Below, one piece after another: positions 37,183 to 47,126 of a DNA stretch of 64,000 nt; position 1 is the stretch's first letter; every line of letters starts with the position of its first letter. The translations under genes and the position numbers were made by a program. The DNA comes from Leptospira fluminis (lineage in GTDB: Bacteria; Spirochaetota; Leptospiria; Leptospirales; Leptospiraceae): the NCBI RefSeq assembly GCF_004771275.1, contig NZ_RQEV01000015.1, forward strand, positions 62,001-126,000, read 5' to 3'. The notes beneath the pieces are model-generated. The model ran no database searches and was not told the origin of the DNA. It worked only from the letters and a program-made list of their open reading frames with translations.

Positions 37183-38568
37183 TCAGAATTTGGAAAAGAT
37201 CAAGCGGACGGTAGTGCCTGCACAAGGTTCCAAAATCAATTTCGCCTTCAACTGACCGGCCAAGGATCGTATGATCATCAGACCCAAAGAGTCGTACTGC
37301 TCCCCGTCCTTGTTCGGCATTTTTCCCGTACTCAAAAAATGAAAGGCCGCTGAATCTTTCGGCAACCCGATTCCATCGTCCTTTACGCAGAGAGTCAATC
37401 CGTCTTCGGTCTCCTCGAGACGGACGAAGATCTTTCCCTTTCTTCCGTTCGGAAACGCGTGCTTCAATGCGTTGGAAATAAGTTCCGTCACGATCAGACC
37501 GCAAGGAATCGCTTTTTCCATCGGAATGGGAATATGATTCCATTCCGTTTCGAATTCGATCCTGTTTCCGGGAGGGGCTTGGGAAAGAATCAGATGATTT
37601 AGGAGGGATTCCAGATATTGATTCATCGCCACCGTGGAAAAATTTCCCTGTTGGTAAAGATGGTCGTGGATCAAGGCCATTGCCCGAATTCTATCCTGCG
37701 CTTTTTCCAACGCTTCCGCAGCCACACCGTCCTGGGCGTACATATTCTGTAGGTTGAGCATTCCGGAAACGATCTGAAGATTGTTTTTTACACGGTGATG
37801 GATCTCCTGCAAAAGAACCTCTTTTTCCTTCAGATTTTCCTCAAGCCTCGCTTCCATTTCCGCACGTCTCAAAATCTCCGATTCTAGATTCCGTTTGGAG
37901 CGGGAAATTTGGTAACGGCGTCTCTTTAGATATTCCAGAAAATGATTCTTTCTTTCTATGTTCTTTTGCAGTCCCAACATCAACACCGTTAAGGAAACGC
38001 ATACGATCGCGTCGGCGACGATGAAATTGAAACCTACCACATACAATACTTCCACGGGCATACTCCATGCGAGCGGAAATCGACTCATCAGAATCGAGGT
38101 GATCACTATGGAAAAGAAATTTCCAAGCAAAGCCCAAAGACAAGGAACGATCCCGAATAGGATTCCGGTAAAAACCGGAAAGGGAAAGAGCCAGATCATT
38201 CCGCCTCCCGCCGGACCTAAAATGACGAGCAGGGAAGTCCCCAAAAAATAATTCAGTACGAGCACCCCGGAGGAGCGTAGGGAAAAGGGCAGTTTTTTTC
38301 CGAAGAACAGCACGAATACCAGGACCAATGCTAGAGTATCTATAATTGCGACCGAAAAGATCTTTTCTCGTAGGGCCAAGAGTACGCTAGGAAGGTAGGC
38401 CAAGGAGCCGAGTACGGTCATCGCTAAGATCAGGGAAGAAAGCACCAATTCCCGCCAAAACGGAAGCCCTTGGGAGATCGACCTATCCGGAAGAACGTAA
38501 TCCGAAACTGCGTAACGAATTCTTCGGAAAAGTCCTGATCTCGAGCCCGGTACCATGTCCTGAATCAT
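37183..38568 (-). CDS. Membrane sensor histidine kinase, HisKA_2/HWE type
   Basis: A 461-residue kinase. Residues 40-200 hold about six transmembrane helices without a large periplasmic domain, a MASE-like integral sensor. A coiled coil (205-250) leads to the HisKA_2 motif VLLQEIHHRVKNNLQIVSGML, with phospho-His near 257. The ATPase domain includes CGLIVTELISNALKHAFPNG and VKDDGIGLP, and ends with KLILEPCAGTTVRLIF. No partner regulator is adjacent. Such kinases often feed stand-alone receivers or PhyR-like factors; the partner here is unknown. Confidence 0.87.
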   Translation of the reverse strand: MIQDMVPGSRSGLFRRIRYAVSDYVLPDRSISQGLPFWRELVLSSLILAMTVLGSLAYLPSVLLALREKIFSVAIIDTLALVLVFVLFFGKKLPFSLRSSGVLVLNYFLGTSLLVILGPAGGGMIWLFPFPVFTGILFGIVPCLWALLGNFFSIVITSILMSRFPLAWSMPVEVLYVVGFNFIVADAIVCVSLTVLMLGLQKNIERKNHFLEYLKRRRYQISRSKRNLESEILRRAEMEARLEENLKEKEVLLQEIHHRVKNNLQIVSGMLNLQNMYAQDGVAAEALEKAQDRIRAMALIHDHLYQQGNFSTVAMNQYLESLLNHLILSQAPPGNRIEFETEWNHIPIPMEKAIPCGLIVTELISNALKHAFPNGRKGKIFVRLEETEDGLTLCVKDDGIGLPKDSAAFHFLSTGKMPNKDGEQYDSLGLMIIRSLAGQLKAKLILEPCAGTTVRLIFSKF

Positions 38569-38674
38569 AGACTATCTCTAGATTTTAAAATAATCCTTTT
38601 TACGCTTCTCATTTCCGTTTTTATTCGGAACGCGTGTTTGTATTTGTGAAAAAAAGATTGGGCGTTTGTTAGAA

Positions 38675-38700
38675 AATAAAAAAAGAGGCCTTACGGCCTC
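38675..38700 (-). terminator. Rho-independent terminator downstream of the MarR gene
   Basis: On the minus strand GAGGCC-GTAA-GGCCTC is followed by TTTTTTTATTTT. It lies 33 bp after the stop of the MarR-family gene. Confidence 0.9.
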
Positions 38701-38732
38701 CTGAATAGGTAGTAGTTATGCGTGCGCTTTTT

Positions 38733-39182
38733 TTACGCTTCTCGAATACCGACAGTTTTGCAGATATTTCCCAGTTGTTTTAAATCCTCGTCCGAAAGAG
38801 GAGACATCCATTCCTTGAGATGCTCCAAATAGGTCGGAAAGACTTTGCAGATCAGTTCCTTTCCCGATTCCGTTAGATTAACGATGAAATACCTTCTATC
38901 TTCCTCGCTACGAACCCTTTGCACCAATCCTCTTTTTTCGAGATTGTCTACGATCTGAGTGATGTTTCCTTCGCAGGAAAAGATCTTCTGACCGATCTCC
39001 TTTTGACACATGGGACCCAAATGGTGCAACGTTTCCAGGCAACCGAATTGTCCGCTCGTGAGACCGAATTGGTTTAGAATCTTATCTTCCATCGATCGGA
39101 TCGAATCCGTACAACGGCCCAATTTGATGTACGCGTCCAGGATCTTTATTTCTCTCGGTTTTCCTTTGAAGTGACTTCCCAT
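38733..39182 (-). CDS. MarR-family transcriptional regulator
   Basis: A 149-residue winged-helix protein. DNA-binding elements are [27 protein letters not shown], then [39 protein letters not shown] (recognition helix and wing). Dimerisation helices lie at both ends. Three Cys residues occur in the DNA-binding half, so thiol sensing is possible but unproven. AT-rich inverted repeats directly before its start suggest autoregulation. The aldo/keto reductase gene lies upstream on the same strand and may be a target. Confidence 0.9.
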   Translation of the reverse strand: MGSHFKGKPREIKILDAYIKLGRCTDSIRSMEDKILNQFGLTSGQFGCLETLHHLGPMCQKEIGQKIFSCEGNITQIVDNLEKRGLVQRVRSEEDRRYFIVNLTESGKELICKVFPTYLEHLKEWMSPLSDEDLKQLGNICKTVGIREA

Positions 39183-39210
39183 ATAGTTTAAGAATGAACT
39201 ATTGATAGTT
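39183..39210 (-). promoter_or_regulatory. Putative MarR operator
   Basis: Three interleaved half-sites: ATAGTT at 39183-39188, AACTAT at 39197-39202 and ATAGTT at 39205-39210. The last two form AACTAT-TG-ATAGTT, a compact palindrome typical of MarR-type operators. The block touches the MarR start codon (39182), as expected for autorepression. Confidence 0.5.
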
Positions 39211-39274
39211 AGACAGGAATTTTAAGAGTAAGTCAATCTTTTTTCCTGCAGTTGGGCTTCGGGCAGATGCGAAT

Positions 39275-40096
39275 TTAAGCCCCGGTAGGATCCCAACAGG
39301 TACGAAAGTTTTCGTTCCATGTTTCCATTTCGGCGAGATCCTCCGAAGTAAGGGCAAAATCGAACACTTCCGAATTCTCACGAATCCTTTCCTTACGCAC
39401 CGATTTCGGAATCACTACGAATCCCTTGTCGATTGCCCAGCGGATTAGGATCTGTGCGGGAGTCTTACGGTATTTTTCCGCGAGCCGAACCAACTTCGGG
39501 TCGGAAATTCTTTTTCCGTGAGCGAGGGGACTGTAGGCTTCCAAAACGATTCCGTGCTCCGAGCATTTTCGGGACAGTTCCGTCTGATTTAAAAACGGAT
39601 GGAACTCCACCTGGTTGATTGCCGGAACGATTTCCGCGTGGGAGAGGATTTCCTCCAAGTGGGGGACGGTATAATTGCTGACGCCTATGGATTTTGCGAG
39701 TCCGTCCTTATATGCTTTCTCCAATTCCTTCCAGGCTTGCTTTCGCGTGCTTGCGATCGGGAAATGAATCAGATACAAATCCACATAATCCATTCCTAAA
39801 TTTCGTAAAGAGAGTTCCAGATGTTTGCGAGCTTCCTTTTGATCTCCGTTCCAAAGTTTAGTGGTAATGAAAAGGTCTTTTCTGGGAATGGCGCTCTCTC
39901 GGACTGCTGTACCCACGTCTTCTTCGTTGCCGTAGATTCTCGCAGTGTCCACATGACGGATTCCCGCTTCGAAAGCCCAGTGAAGAGCATCTTTGCATTC
40001 CTTTCCTGATTTGGTTTTCCAAACACCTAGACCGAGTACGGGCATCGGAACGCCGTTGTTCAGTCGGATCGATTGCGTTAATGGAGAAGCATTCAT
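39275..40096 (-). CDS. Aldo/keto reductase
   Basis: A 273-residue NADPH-dependent (beta/alpha)8 barrel reductase. The catalytic tetrad is visible: Asp and Tyr in [11 protein letters not shown] (D50, Y55), Lys in FITTKLWN and His in LIHFPIAS. Cofactor motifs are SIGVSNY and [13 protein letters not shown]. It resembles AKR5 2,5-diketogluconate or methylglyoxal reductases; the substrate is unknown. The MarR gene follows on the same strand 92 bp downstream. Confidence 0.92.
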   Translation of the reverse strand: MNASPLTQSIRLNNGVPMPVLGLGVWKTKSGKECKDALHWAFEAGIRHVDTARIYGNEEDVGTAVRESAIPRKDLFITTKLWNGDQKEARKHLELSLRNLGMDYVDLYLIHFPIASTRKQAWKELEKAYKDGLAKSIGVSNYTVPHLEEILSHAEIVPAINQVEFHPFLNQTELSRKCSEHGIVLEAYSPLAHGKRISDPKLVRLAEKYRKTPAQILIRWAIDKGFVVIPKSVRKERIRENSEVFDFALTSEDLAEMETWNENFRTCWDPTGA

Positions 40097-40165
40097 AAGT
40101 AAGCATTAGACTCCGTCCCCGGATTCCGGCTTGCATTTTTCGTCGTATTCCTTTCAATACCGTGC

Positions 40166-40747
40166 ATGCAAGTCACCACAGTCGTATCCGATTTCGTACT
40201 GGCAGTCTTTGCCGCTTGGTCGGGCTTTCGTCTGCACGCGAACTGGAACCAGCGCAGCGGAGCCTGGGGATTTTATTCCATCGCAGTAGGCGCCGCAATG
40301 GGGAGTCTGTTCTTTGCAGGGGCCGTTTGGATAGAACCGATGTACCGGATCGTGATCCGGTTCGCGGCCGAAGTGGGGGTTCCTTGGATCGGCCTGGCGT
40401 TTTGGAGCGGAACATTCGGCGGCTTTTCCCGCAGAGGCTGGGTGACGATCTCCATCGTGTTGTTACTCCTTTGTTCTTTAGATACGGTCTTGCGAATGGG
40501 TTTTTATTCCACCGGGATCGGAGCGGTTGCCATACTTTCCATTTTGGCTTCTTGTGTGAGAAAGTACCAAGGGGCCCACAAACCTGCCGCCCTGTACGGG
40601 ATTTTGGGAGGGTTGCTTTTTATTTTTGCGGGCTTGGCGATCGGAACCTCGGGTACGGCAGCCGGAATCCTAAAAGTGGATATTTACCATTTCGTCTTGG
40701 CCGGCGCTTGTTATTGTCTCGGCTATTCGCTAAAGCGGATCGGTTAA
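40166..40747 (+). CDS. Hypothetical polytopic membrane protein
   Basis: A 193-residue protein with about six hydrophobic helices (for example FVLAVFAAWSGF, WVTISIVLLLLCSL, LYGILGGLLFIFAGLAI). The ends carry Arg/Lys-rich loops. I recognise no family. The last helix pair contains HFVLAGACYCLGYSLKRIG. It starts at ATG 40166, 69 bp from the divergent aldo/keto reductase start. Its end is close to a convergent hypothetical gene. Confidence 0.6.
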   Translation: MQVTTVVSDFVLAVFAAWSGFRLHANWNQRSGAWGFYSIAVGAAMGSLFFAGAVWIEPMYRIVIRFAAEVGVPWIGLAFWSGTFGGFSRRGWVTISIVLLLLCSLDTVLRMGFYSTGIGAVAILSILASCVRKYQGAHKPAALYGILGGLLFIFAGLAIGTSGTAAGILKVDIYHFVLAGACYCLGYSLKRIG

Positions 40748-40757
40748 ACGCCGAGAA

Positions 40758-41645
40758 TTATGCCGGGATTTGCTCGGAGACTTGGGTTACCCAAGAGGAG
40801 TAATAGTTGGAAAGCGTTCTCAGAAACATCAAATCCATTTCGTTTTCCGGTTTGATCGCTCTGAGCGCATTCGCGTATTGGGTACGGAAATCCGTCAACG
40901 TAGCGGATTCGGAGATATAGCGTCTCATGGATTGGGCCTGATCGGGCCCGAAACCGTATTCCGTCGACCATTTGTCGATCAAGGTTCCGCAGGTGTACTT
41001 TCTGGAAAGAAGGATCTGCGCCAGAATATTCCGAAACATATTCTCTATCGCGACGACGGTGATTTCCCGGTGAGCAATCGAAATGTCCGTGATGATCTCG
41101 TCCTTCTTATCCATGACCGCTTTGGAAGTCCCCATCTTATTGAAGACTTTGGAAAGGTCGTTGTACGCGCGAAAGTGCTTTAGGATGATCTCCCTATCCT
41201 TCACGTCCACGGTTCTTTGTTCCTCCGGGTGACTCATCTCTTGGAGGATGGATTCGATGACTTGGAACATGATATCGAACGTGAACTGGGTGGTCTTTCC
41301 TAGGAAATAACGGATTTCGTTTTGAAACGCGGCGTGGATAGCCACGAAAAAAATCTCCAGCTTTTCCGGAGGGAGCACCGTAGAAGCTTTGAAGTAGGAG
41401 ATCATGTCTCGGACGAACTTGGTTCTGTCCAAAATAGGGAACTGCTCCGGGTGATTGGAGTAGGTTCGGAGAAACGTTTCCTTTACGATCTTAATGGCGC
41501 CGTTCCGAGCTTCTTCGGAACGGAAAAGAACCCGGTACAAAAGAAGCGAAATTTCGCGGGAGGTCTTTTTTTCTTTGAGGGTTTTAAGATCGGAAGGCTC
41601 GAGCAGATCGCTTTTCCCCGGGTGCTTGCTCTGGACTTCTCCCAT
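40758..41645 (-). CDS. Hypothetical protein, mostly alpha-helical
   Basis: A 295-residue soluble, helix-rich protein, MGEVQSKHPGKSDLLEP.... There is no signal peptide and no known motif. Segments such as ISLLLYRVLFRSEEARNGAIKIVKE and EITVVAIENMFRNILAQILLSRKYTC look like packed helices. The ATG at 41645 was chosen because the 53 preceding in-frame codons overlap the divergent gene and look non-coding. It may be leptospire-specific. Confidence 0.6.
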   Translation of the reverse strand: MGEVQSKHPGKSDLLEPSDLKTLKEKKTSREISLLLYRVLFRSEEARNGAIKIVKETFLRTYSNHPEQFPILDRTKFVRDMISYFKASTVLPPEKLEIFFVAIHAAFQNEIRYFLGKTTQFTFDIMFQVIESILQEMSHPEEQRTVDVKDREIILKHFRAYNDLSKVFNKMGTSKAVMDKKDEIITDISIAHREITVVAIENMFRNILAQILLSRKYTCGTLIDKWSTEYGFGPDQAQSMRRYISESATLTDFRTQYANALRAIKPENEMDLMFLRTLSNYYSSWVTQVSEQIPA

Positions 41646-41778
41646 AAGTCGGTTTTGCTTTTTCCTAACGCTTGGTATGTCTATACTCCGAAGAAAAAAC
41701 GAAAAGTAAAGCAGATTTGCCGAACACTCAGGAAATCCATTGATTTTTCCACCTCCGAGAAAAGAATCGATCGGACGT

Positions 41779-42801
41779 ATGAACAAGATCATTGGATCGG
41801 ACAACCAAGTCAGGTACGGAGTGTGGGATTCTCCGATCGATTTTAATCATAAAGACTTTCGGCTTTTGGATTTCTTCGGAAAGGAGATCAAGGGTCTGAG
41901 AAAGAGGTTCTCTTTTCACACATTCAATTATCTCGGCTTGCTGATGGAGGATTCCATTCTCGGAATTGCGACCGTCAGCTTAGGGTACGCTTACAATGTT
42001 TTCGCGTATCTGTACAAATTCGATGAGGGGAAAGTATACGAATTCGATACCAAGGGGCCGGATATCGGGCATGCTTTGAAATTTCCCGCGAATCCGGACG
42101 AGTATGAGATTCGATTCAAAAAAGGGGGATCTTTTTTGGAAATCCGAAAATCCCATTCCGACGGAACTCTCGTTTTGGACGGGGATTTCGGGGGAAAACT
42201 CCGGGTTTTCGGTGAGTTTCCGTACTCGATGGAAACTCATCATCCTTTGCGTGTGTTGAATCCGTCCGAGCCTACCCGTTGGACCTTTACCGAAAAATGT
42301 TCTCCTCTAGTTCCTCAAAGACTTTCCGTCCGGTACGAAGGCAGAGAGTTGGTTCGCGATCCGAACAAAGTCACCCTGGTATACGACTGGTCCGGCGGAT
42401 ATCTGAGAAGGGAGACGAACTGGTATTGGGCGGCTTTTTCTTCCGTTCTTCCGAATAAGACCAAAATCGGAGCCAACTTTGCCGCACTCGTAAACGAAAG
42501 TTTCTTTTCGGAAAACGCTTTTTGGATCAACTCCAAAAGACAAAGAGTGGATCGCTGCATCTTCGATTTTTCCCAAGAGGATCCCTACAAGGCCTGGCGT
42601 CTTTGGGACGAAGCAGGTAGGCTGCGTTTGGAATTCCGACCGGAAGGGGAAAGAAAGGAAAAAACGAATCTGCTTCTCGCAAAACTGTATTTCAGACAGT
42701 TCGTGGGAAAATTCTCGGGGACGTTTCGACCGGACCAGGGCAAGGAAGTCTCTTTTAAAAACGTCTGGGGATTTACCGAGTTCCACCGGTCCCTTTGGTA
42801 G
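41779..42801 (+). CDS. DUF2804-family protein
   Basis: A 340-residue beta-rich protein matching the DUF2804 layout: RYGVWDSPIDFNHKDFRLLDF, then KRFSFHTFNYLGLLMEDSILGIATVSLGYAYNVFAYLY. PSEPTRWTFTEKCSPLVP, TLVYDWSGGYLRRETNWYWAAFSS, and a late KNVWGFTEFHRSLW end follow. The fold resembles tocopherol cyclase/lipocalin-like sheets, so a lipid-linked role is conceivable. ATG 41779 has a weak ribosome-binding site; TTG 41740 (preceded by AGGA) would add 13 residues. The stop overlaps the next frame. Confidence 0.75.
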   Translation: MNKIIGSDNQVRYGVWDSPIDFNHKDFRLLDFFGKEIKGLRKRFSFHTFNYLGLLMEDSILGIATVSLGYAYNVFAYLYKFDEGKVYEFDTKGPDIGHALKFPANPDEYEIRFKKGGSFLEIRKSHSDGTLVLDGDFGGKLRVFGEFPYSMETHHPLRVLNPSEPTRWTFTEKCSPLVPQRLSVRYEGRELVRDPNKVTLVYDWSGGYLRRETNWYWAAFSSVLPNKTKIGANFAALVNESFFSENAFWINSKRQRVDRCIFDFSQEDPYKAWRLWDEAGRLRLEFRPEGERKEKTNLLLAKLYFRQFVGKFSGTFRPDQGKEVSFKNVWGFTEFHRSLW

Positions 42802-43964
42802 AATTTTCCGAAGGAACTGAAGCTCGTTCAACAGGATCGGATTTGGAAAATTCAACTCGCAAAAGACTCCTTTCTCTGGATGCGCTGAGAGGGTTCACCG
42901 TCGCCGGAATGATTCTCGTCAATAATCCGGGATCTTGGTCGGCGATGTATTCTCCTTTGCGTCATGCGAAGTGGAACGGTTGCACTCCTACCGATTTGGT
43001 CTTTCCTTTTTTCCTTTTTTCCGTGGGCGTATCCGTCGCTCTTTCTTCCGCTCCGGAAGGAAAGAACGTTCCGAAAATCTGGAGGCGTTCCCTGACGCTT
43101 TTCGGGATAGGATTGTTTCTGCATTGGTTCGGAGAATGGGACCTTTCCGGATTGAGGATCCCGGGAGTATTGCAGAGAATCTCCTTCGTGTATCTTTTTA
43201 CCGCACTCCTGTATCCGCTGGATCGGAAGATTCGAGTTTCGATTCTCGGGGCTTTGCTGTTCGGTTATTGGATCCTGTTAAGTTTTATCGCTCCTCCGGA
43301 TTCCGCGGTCCCGAATCTGGAACCGAGTTCGAATTGGGGAGCGTGGCTGGATCGGATGATTTTCGGAGAAGCCCATTTGTGGAAGTCCTCACGAACTTGG
43401 GATCCGGAAGGATTGCTCGGTTCTATCAGTGCGGTTTCCACCTCCTTGCTCGGCACAATGTTCGGAGACGCGGTTCGCTCCGGAGAGAGAAAGAACGTTC
43501 CGATTTCCAAAACCGCATTTTATTGCGGGGCCGCGGGCCTCTTGCTCTTGGTTTTAGGAGGATTGTGGAATCCGATTTTTCCGATCAACAAGAGCCTTTG
43601 GACTTCCAGTTACGTGGTCTGGACGGCAGGATGGGCCGCTTTACTATTCGGATTTTTTTTGTTTTTGGAGTCCCGATCCGGAGCGATTAAGAACGCGATT
43701 TTCTTTCCTTGGTTGTCCTTCGGGAGAAACGCCATATTGGTTTTTTTCGGTTCCGGAATTCTGGCTAGATCCTTGAATTTGATTACGATACCTGGGGAAA
43801 CCGGCAAATCCGCTTCTCTGAAACATTTTCTCTTTCAGAAAGGATTTGCAGGTTGGGCATCGACGCCGGAATTCGCATCCTTCTCCTATGCTTTGGCGAA
43901 TCTGCTGTTTTGGTTTGCGATCCTGTATTGGCTCGATCGGAAAAAGTTGTACTGGAAGATCTAA
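42795..43964 (+). CDS. HGSNAT/NagX-like membrane acyltransferase
   Basis: A 389-residue protein with about ten transmembrane helices. It has the COG4299 signature: RLLSLDALRGFTVAGMILVNNPGSWSAMYSPLRHAKWNGCTPTDLVFPFFLFSVGVS. The conserved His and Asp there are catalytic in human heparan-alpha-glucosaminide N-acetyltransferase. PGVLQRISFVYLFTALL and EGLLGSISAVSTSLLGTMFG follow. It probably acetylates a sugar across the membrane. Starts are uncommon TTGs: 42795 overlaps the preceding stop, and 42843 has AGGA five bases upstream and may be the real one. It ends convergent with the metal pump. Confidence 0.82.
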   Translation: MVEFSEGTEARSTGSDLENSTRKRLLSLDALRGFTVAGMILVNNPGSWSAMYSPLRHAKWNGCTPTDLVFPFFLFSVGVSVALSSAPEGKNVPKIWRRSLTLFGIGLFLHWFGEWDLSGLRIPGVLQRISFVYLFTALLYPLDRKIRVSILGALLFGYWILLSFIAPPDSAVPNLEPSSNWGAWLDRMIFGEAHLWKSSRTWDPEGLLGSISAVSTSLLGTMFGDAVRSGERKNVPISKTAFYCGAAGLLLLVLGGLWNPIFPINKSLWTSSYVVWTAGWAALLFGFFLFLESRSGAIKNAIFFPWLSFGRNAILVFFGSGILARSLNLITIPGETGKSASLKHFLFQKGFAGWASTPEFASFSYALANLLFWFAILYWLDRKKLYWKI

Positions 43965-46900
43965 AGTCGAACTTCGGATACTTCCTTTTTTAATCCTTCC
44001 CGATCGGTGAGACAAAAGAGACAAGGAAGGAAAACCAGGGAAAGCAATTCCATCGCGAGTCCTCCTACGATCACGGTAGCCAGCGGTCTTTGCACGTCGG
44101 ATCCGATTCCGGTAGCGAGAGCCGCCGGTAGTAAACCGAACATGGCGAGAAGGATGGTCATCAGTCTCGGAGAAAACTGTAAATTCGCCGCGGCTAAAAC
44201 GGAAGTTTTGAGATCGGATCCGTTCGATTCTTCTTGGAAGCGAAGGGTCCTGGATACGAACAGAACGCAGGTCATCGTGGAGATTCCGAACAGAGATACG
44301 AATCCTACCCCGGCGGAGACGGAAAAATTCGTACCGGTAAAAACCAAAGCCAGGATCCCTCCGGCTACGGAGAGAGGAACTCCGGAAAGAGCAAGAAGCG
44401 CGTAACGTATTTTTCCGTAAATTCCCAAAAGGAATAGATAGATCCCTAAAAGGGTGGCAGGAATGACGATGCTCAGCCTTTCTCCCGCACGGGTCAGGTT
44501 TTCGAATTGTCCTCCCCAGCGGAGCGAGACTTTTTCCGGAACGGATACTGTTTCGGCGACTCTCTTCTTGGCTTCCTGTACGAATCCTCCTTGGTCTCTC
44601 CCTCGGATGTTGGTTCGTACCGAAATTTGACGCTTTCCGTCCTGTCTTTGGATGACTGTGGGGCCGTCTTTTAGTTCGAGAGAGGCCACTTCGTGTAAAG
44701 GAATCCTTCCTCCTGTCGGACTGAAAACGGTCAGGTTTCTCAAGGACTCGAAGGAGGAACGGTACTCGATCGGATACCGAACGACGATATCGAACCTCCT
44801 GGACCCCTGGTATAGAATTCCCGCTTCGGTGCCTCCGACCGCGGCTTCTACCGTATTTAAGATGTCCGCCGCATTGATTCCGTAACGCGCGGAATTTCTT
44901 CGGTCCACGATAACGGTAAGTTGGGCTTGGTTCCCTTCCTGTTCGATTCCGGATTCCGTCGCACCGGGAATCTCTTGGATTACCGAAAGGATCCGTTTCG
45001 CGACGGATCTTAAGACCGTCAAATCCTCTCCATCGATCAGTATCGCAAGATCGGAGACGCTCCCGGTCATCGCTTCGGTGACGTTATCCAAAATAGGTTG
45101 GGAAAAGACGAAAAGCGTTCCGGGAAGATTTTCCTGCAGATCGTTCTTGATCCTTTGCACCAGTTCCTTTTTCGTGATCTTCTCCTTCCATAAGGAGTAG
45201 TCTTTGAGACCCACTAGGATTTCCAAACGGTTCGGTCCGTAAGGATCCGTTCCTTCGTCGTTTCTGCCTAGTTGGTTCAGAACGGAAACCACAGGATCAT
45301 GCTTGAGCAGCGTGTTCCGCACGACGGAAAGTTGTTTTTCCGCGCTTCTTAAACCGATTCCGGTAGGAAGAAAACACCGTATCGTGATGGAACCTTCGTC
45401 AAGTTCCGGAAGAAAATCCGTTCCTAATTTAGAATATCCTATAGTACTAATTATTCCTACGGAAATAGCGATGAAATATACGGTCCTCTTCGTATCCGAC
45501 AGCCCTTTTCTTACCAGGAACTCATAGCCGGATTTCATTTTTTCCAAAACGGGATTTTTCCAATGCATCTCGGAATCGGATCCGTCCTCCATTCTGGAAC
45601 GGAAAAGAAAGCACATGATCACGGGAATCAGCGTGATCGTAAGCAGTAAGCTCCCTAAAAGGGAAAAGGAAAGAGTGAATGCCATCGGAGAAAAAAGTCT
45701 TCCTTCTATCCTTTGGAACGTGAAAATGGGAAGGTATGCGAAGATGATGATCGCGATCGCGAAAAAGATCTCGTTTCCGACTTCTTTTGCCGACGAGCGA
45801 GTGATCCGTAGCAATTCGGGAAAAGGAACAAGTCCCTGTTCCTTTTTAACGGAAGAATACTTTCGATAGATGTTTTCCGCCATCACTACGGCCCCATCCA
45901 CGATGATTCCGAAATCTATCGCCCCGAGAGAGAGTAGGTTTGCCGGAATACCGGTGAGTCTCATCATGCCGAATCCGAAGAGCAGGGAAATCGGAATCGT
46001 ACAGGCAACCACGATCGCCGTGCGTACGTTCCCGAGAAAAAATACCAACACTAGGATTACGATACTCACACCTTCGAAAAGAGTCGTGCGAACGGTACGG
46101 ACGGTATAATTCACCAACTCGCTACGGTCGTACGTTGCGGTCAGTTTTATGCCCTCGGGAAGCATGTCGGAATTGATCTGGCGGATTTTTTCCCGTAATC
46201 TCTCTATGACTTCGGAAGGATTTTCTCCGCGTCGGATCGCGACCAATCCCTGAATCCCCGAATCTTTGGATTTGAACTCTCCCGTAACGGAGTCACGGAG
46301 AGCGTAATGGAAAATTCCGTCCGGCCTCCTGGGATATTCCTCTACGGATGCGAGGTTTCCGACATATACGGGAGTTCCGGAAATCGCGGTGACTACGATG
46401 TTTCGGATATCTTCCTTATTCCGGATCGCTCCCAATCCTCGTACGGGAAAGCCTTGGTCGCCGCGGGTAAATACGTTACCGCCGGTATTTCGGTTATTGG
46501 ACTTGAGGGCCTCGATTACGTCGGATAACGTCAGCTGATATCTGTTCAAGCGGTTCGGGGAAGTGATTACGTGGTATTGCTTCTCCAGACCTCCGAAATT
46601 GACCACATCCACTACCCCGGGAACCTGGAGTAGGGAAGGGACGATCACCCAATCCTGTAAGGTCCTGAGTTCCATAGGGCTCCAATCCTCGGGCGCTTCG
46701 ATAACGTATCTATAGATTTCCGAAACCGGACTCGTCATCGGCCCCAAAGAAACGTGCGCCTCCTCCGGTAGATCTATGCTCTTCAATCTTTCCATCACAA
46801 GCTGTCTCGCGGTTAGGTCTCCTATCCTTTCCTCGAAGACGTATTGTAGAACGGAAAGTCCGAAGATGGTTTTGGATCTACGAGTCAAAACGTAAGGAAC

Positions 46901-47125
46901 GGAATTCAATCCTCTCTCCAGCGGTAGGGTGACTTTTTCCTCCACTTCGGAGGCCGCTTTTCCCGGAAACTGCGCGATAACGATGACCTGAGTATCTCCT
47001 ACGTCCGGATACGCTTCTTTTTTCAGATTCGACCAGGACCAGATTCCGAATCCTAAGATCGCGCACACGACACTTAAGGTAGGAATCCGATTCGATAGGG
47101 AAACGTCTATGATCCTTGAAATCAT
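43961..47125 (-). CDS. Heavy-metal efflux RND permease, CzcA-type
   Basis: A 1054-residue RND proton antiporter that drives metal export across both membranes. The TM4 signature LGAIDFGIIVDGAVVMAENI, with its DFG and D residues, matches the CzcA/CnrA (Co/Zn/Cd/Ni) group rather than the CusA copper/silver group. Repeat halves are visible (VEEKVTLPLERGLNSVPYV; TVRTTLFEGVSIVILVLVFFLGNVRTAIV; SVAGGILALVFTGTNFSVSAGVGFVSLFGI). Metal choice is inferred. It starts one base after the adaptor gene and ends overlapping the convergent acyltransferase gene by four bases. Confidence 0.9.
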   Translation of the reverse strand: MISRIIDVSLSNRIPTLSVVCAILGFGIWSWSNLKKEAYPDVGDTQVIVIAQFPGKAASEVEEKVTLPLERGLNSVPYVLTRRSKTIFGLSVLQYVFEERIGDLTARQLVMERLKSIDLPEEAHVSLGPMTSPVSEIYRYVIEAPEDWSPMELRTLQDWVIVPSLLQVPGVVDVVNFGGLEKQYHVITSPNRLNRYQLTLSDVIEALKSNNRNTGGNVFTRGDQGFPVRGLGAIRNKEDIRNIVVTAISGTPVYVGNLASVEEYPRRPDGIFHYALRDSVTGEFKSKDSGIQGLVAIRRGENPSEVIERLREKIRQINSDMLPEGIKLTATYDRSELVNYTVRTVRTTLFEGVSIVILVLVFFLGNVRTAIVVACTIPISLLFGFGMMRLTGIPANLLSLGAIDFGIIVDGAVVMAENIYRKYSSVKKEQGLVPFPELLRITRSSAKEVGNEIFFAIAIIIFAYLPIFTFQRIEGRLFSPMAFTLSFSLLGSLLLTITLIPVIMCFLFRSRMEDGSDSEMHWKNPVLEKMKSGYEFLVRKGLSDTKRTVYFIAISVGIISTIGYSKLGTDFLPELDEGSITIRCFLPTGIGLRSAEKQLSVVRNTLLKHDPVVSVLNQLGRNDEGTDPYGPNRLEILVGLKDYSLWKEKITKKELVQRIKNDLQENLPGTLFVFSQPILDNVTEAMTGSVSDLAILIDGEDLTVLRSVAKRILSVIQEIPGATESGIEQEGNQAQLTVIVDRRNSARYGINAADILNTVEAAVGGTEAGILYQGSRRFDIVVRYPIEYRSSFESLRNLTVFSPTGGRIPLHEVASLELKDGPTVIQRQDGKRQISVRTNIRGRDQGGFVQEAKKRVAETVSVPEKVSLRWGGQFENLTRAGERLSIVIPATLLGIYLFLLGIYGKIRYALLALSGVPLSVAGGILALVFTGTNFSVSAGVGFVSLFGISTMTCVLFVSRTLRFQEESNGSDLKTSVLAAANLQFSPRLMTILLAMFGLLPAALATGIGSDVQRPLATVIVGGLAMELLSLVFLPCLFCLTDREGLKKEVSEVRL

Positions 47126-47126
47126 A

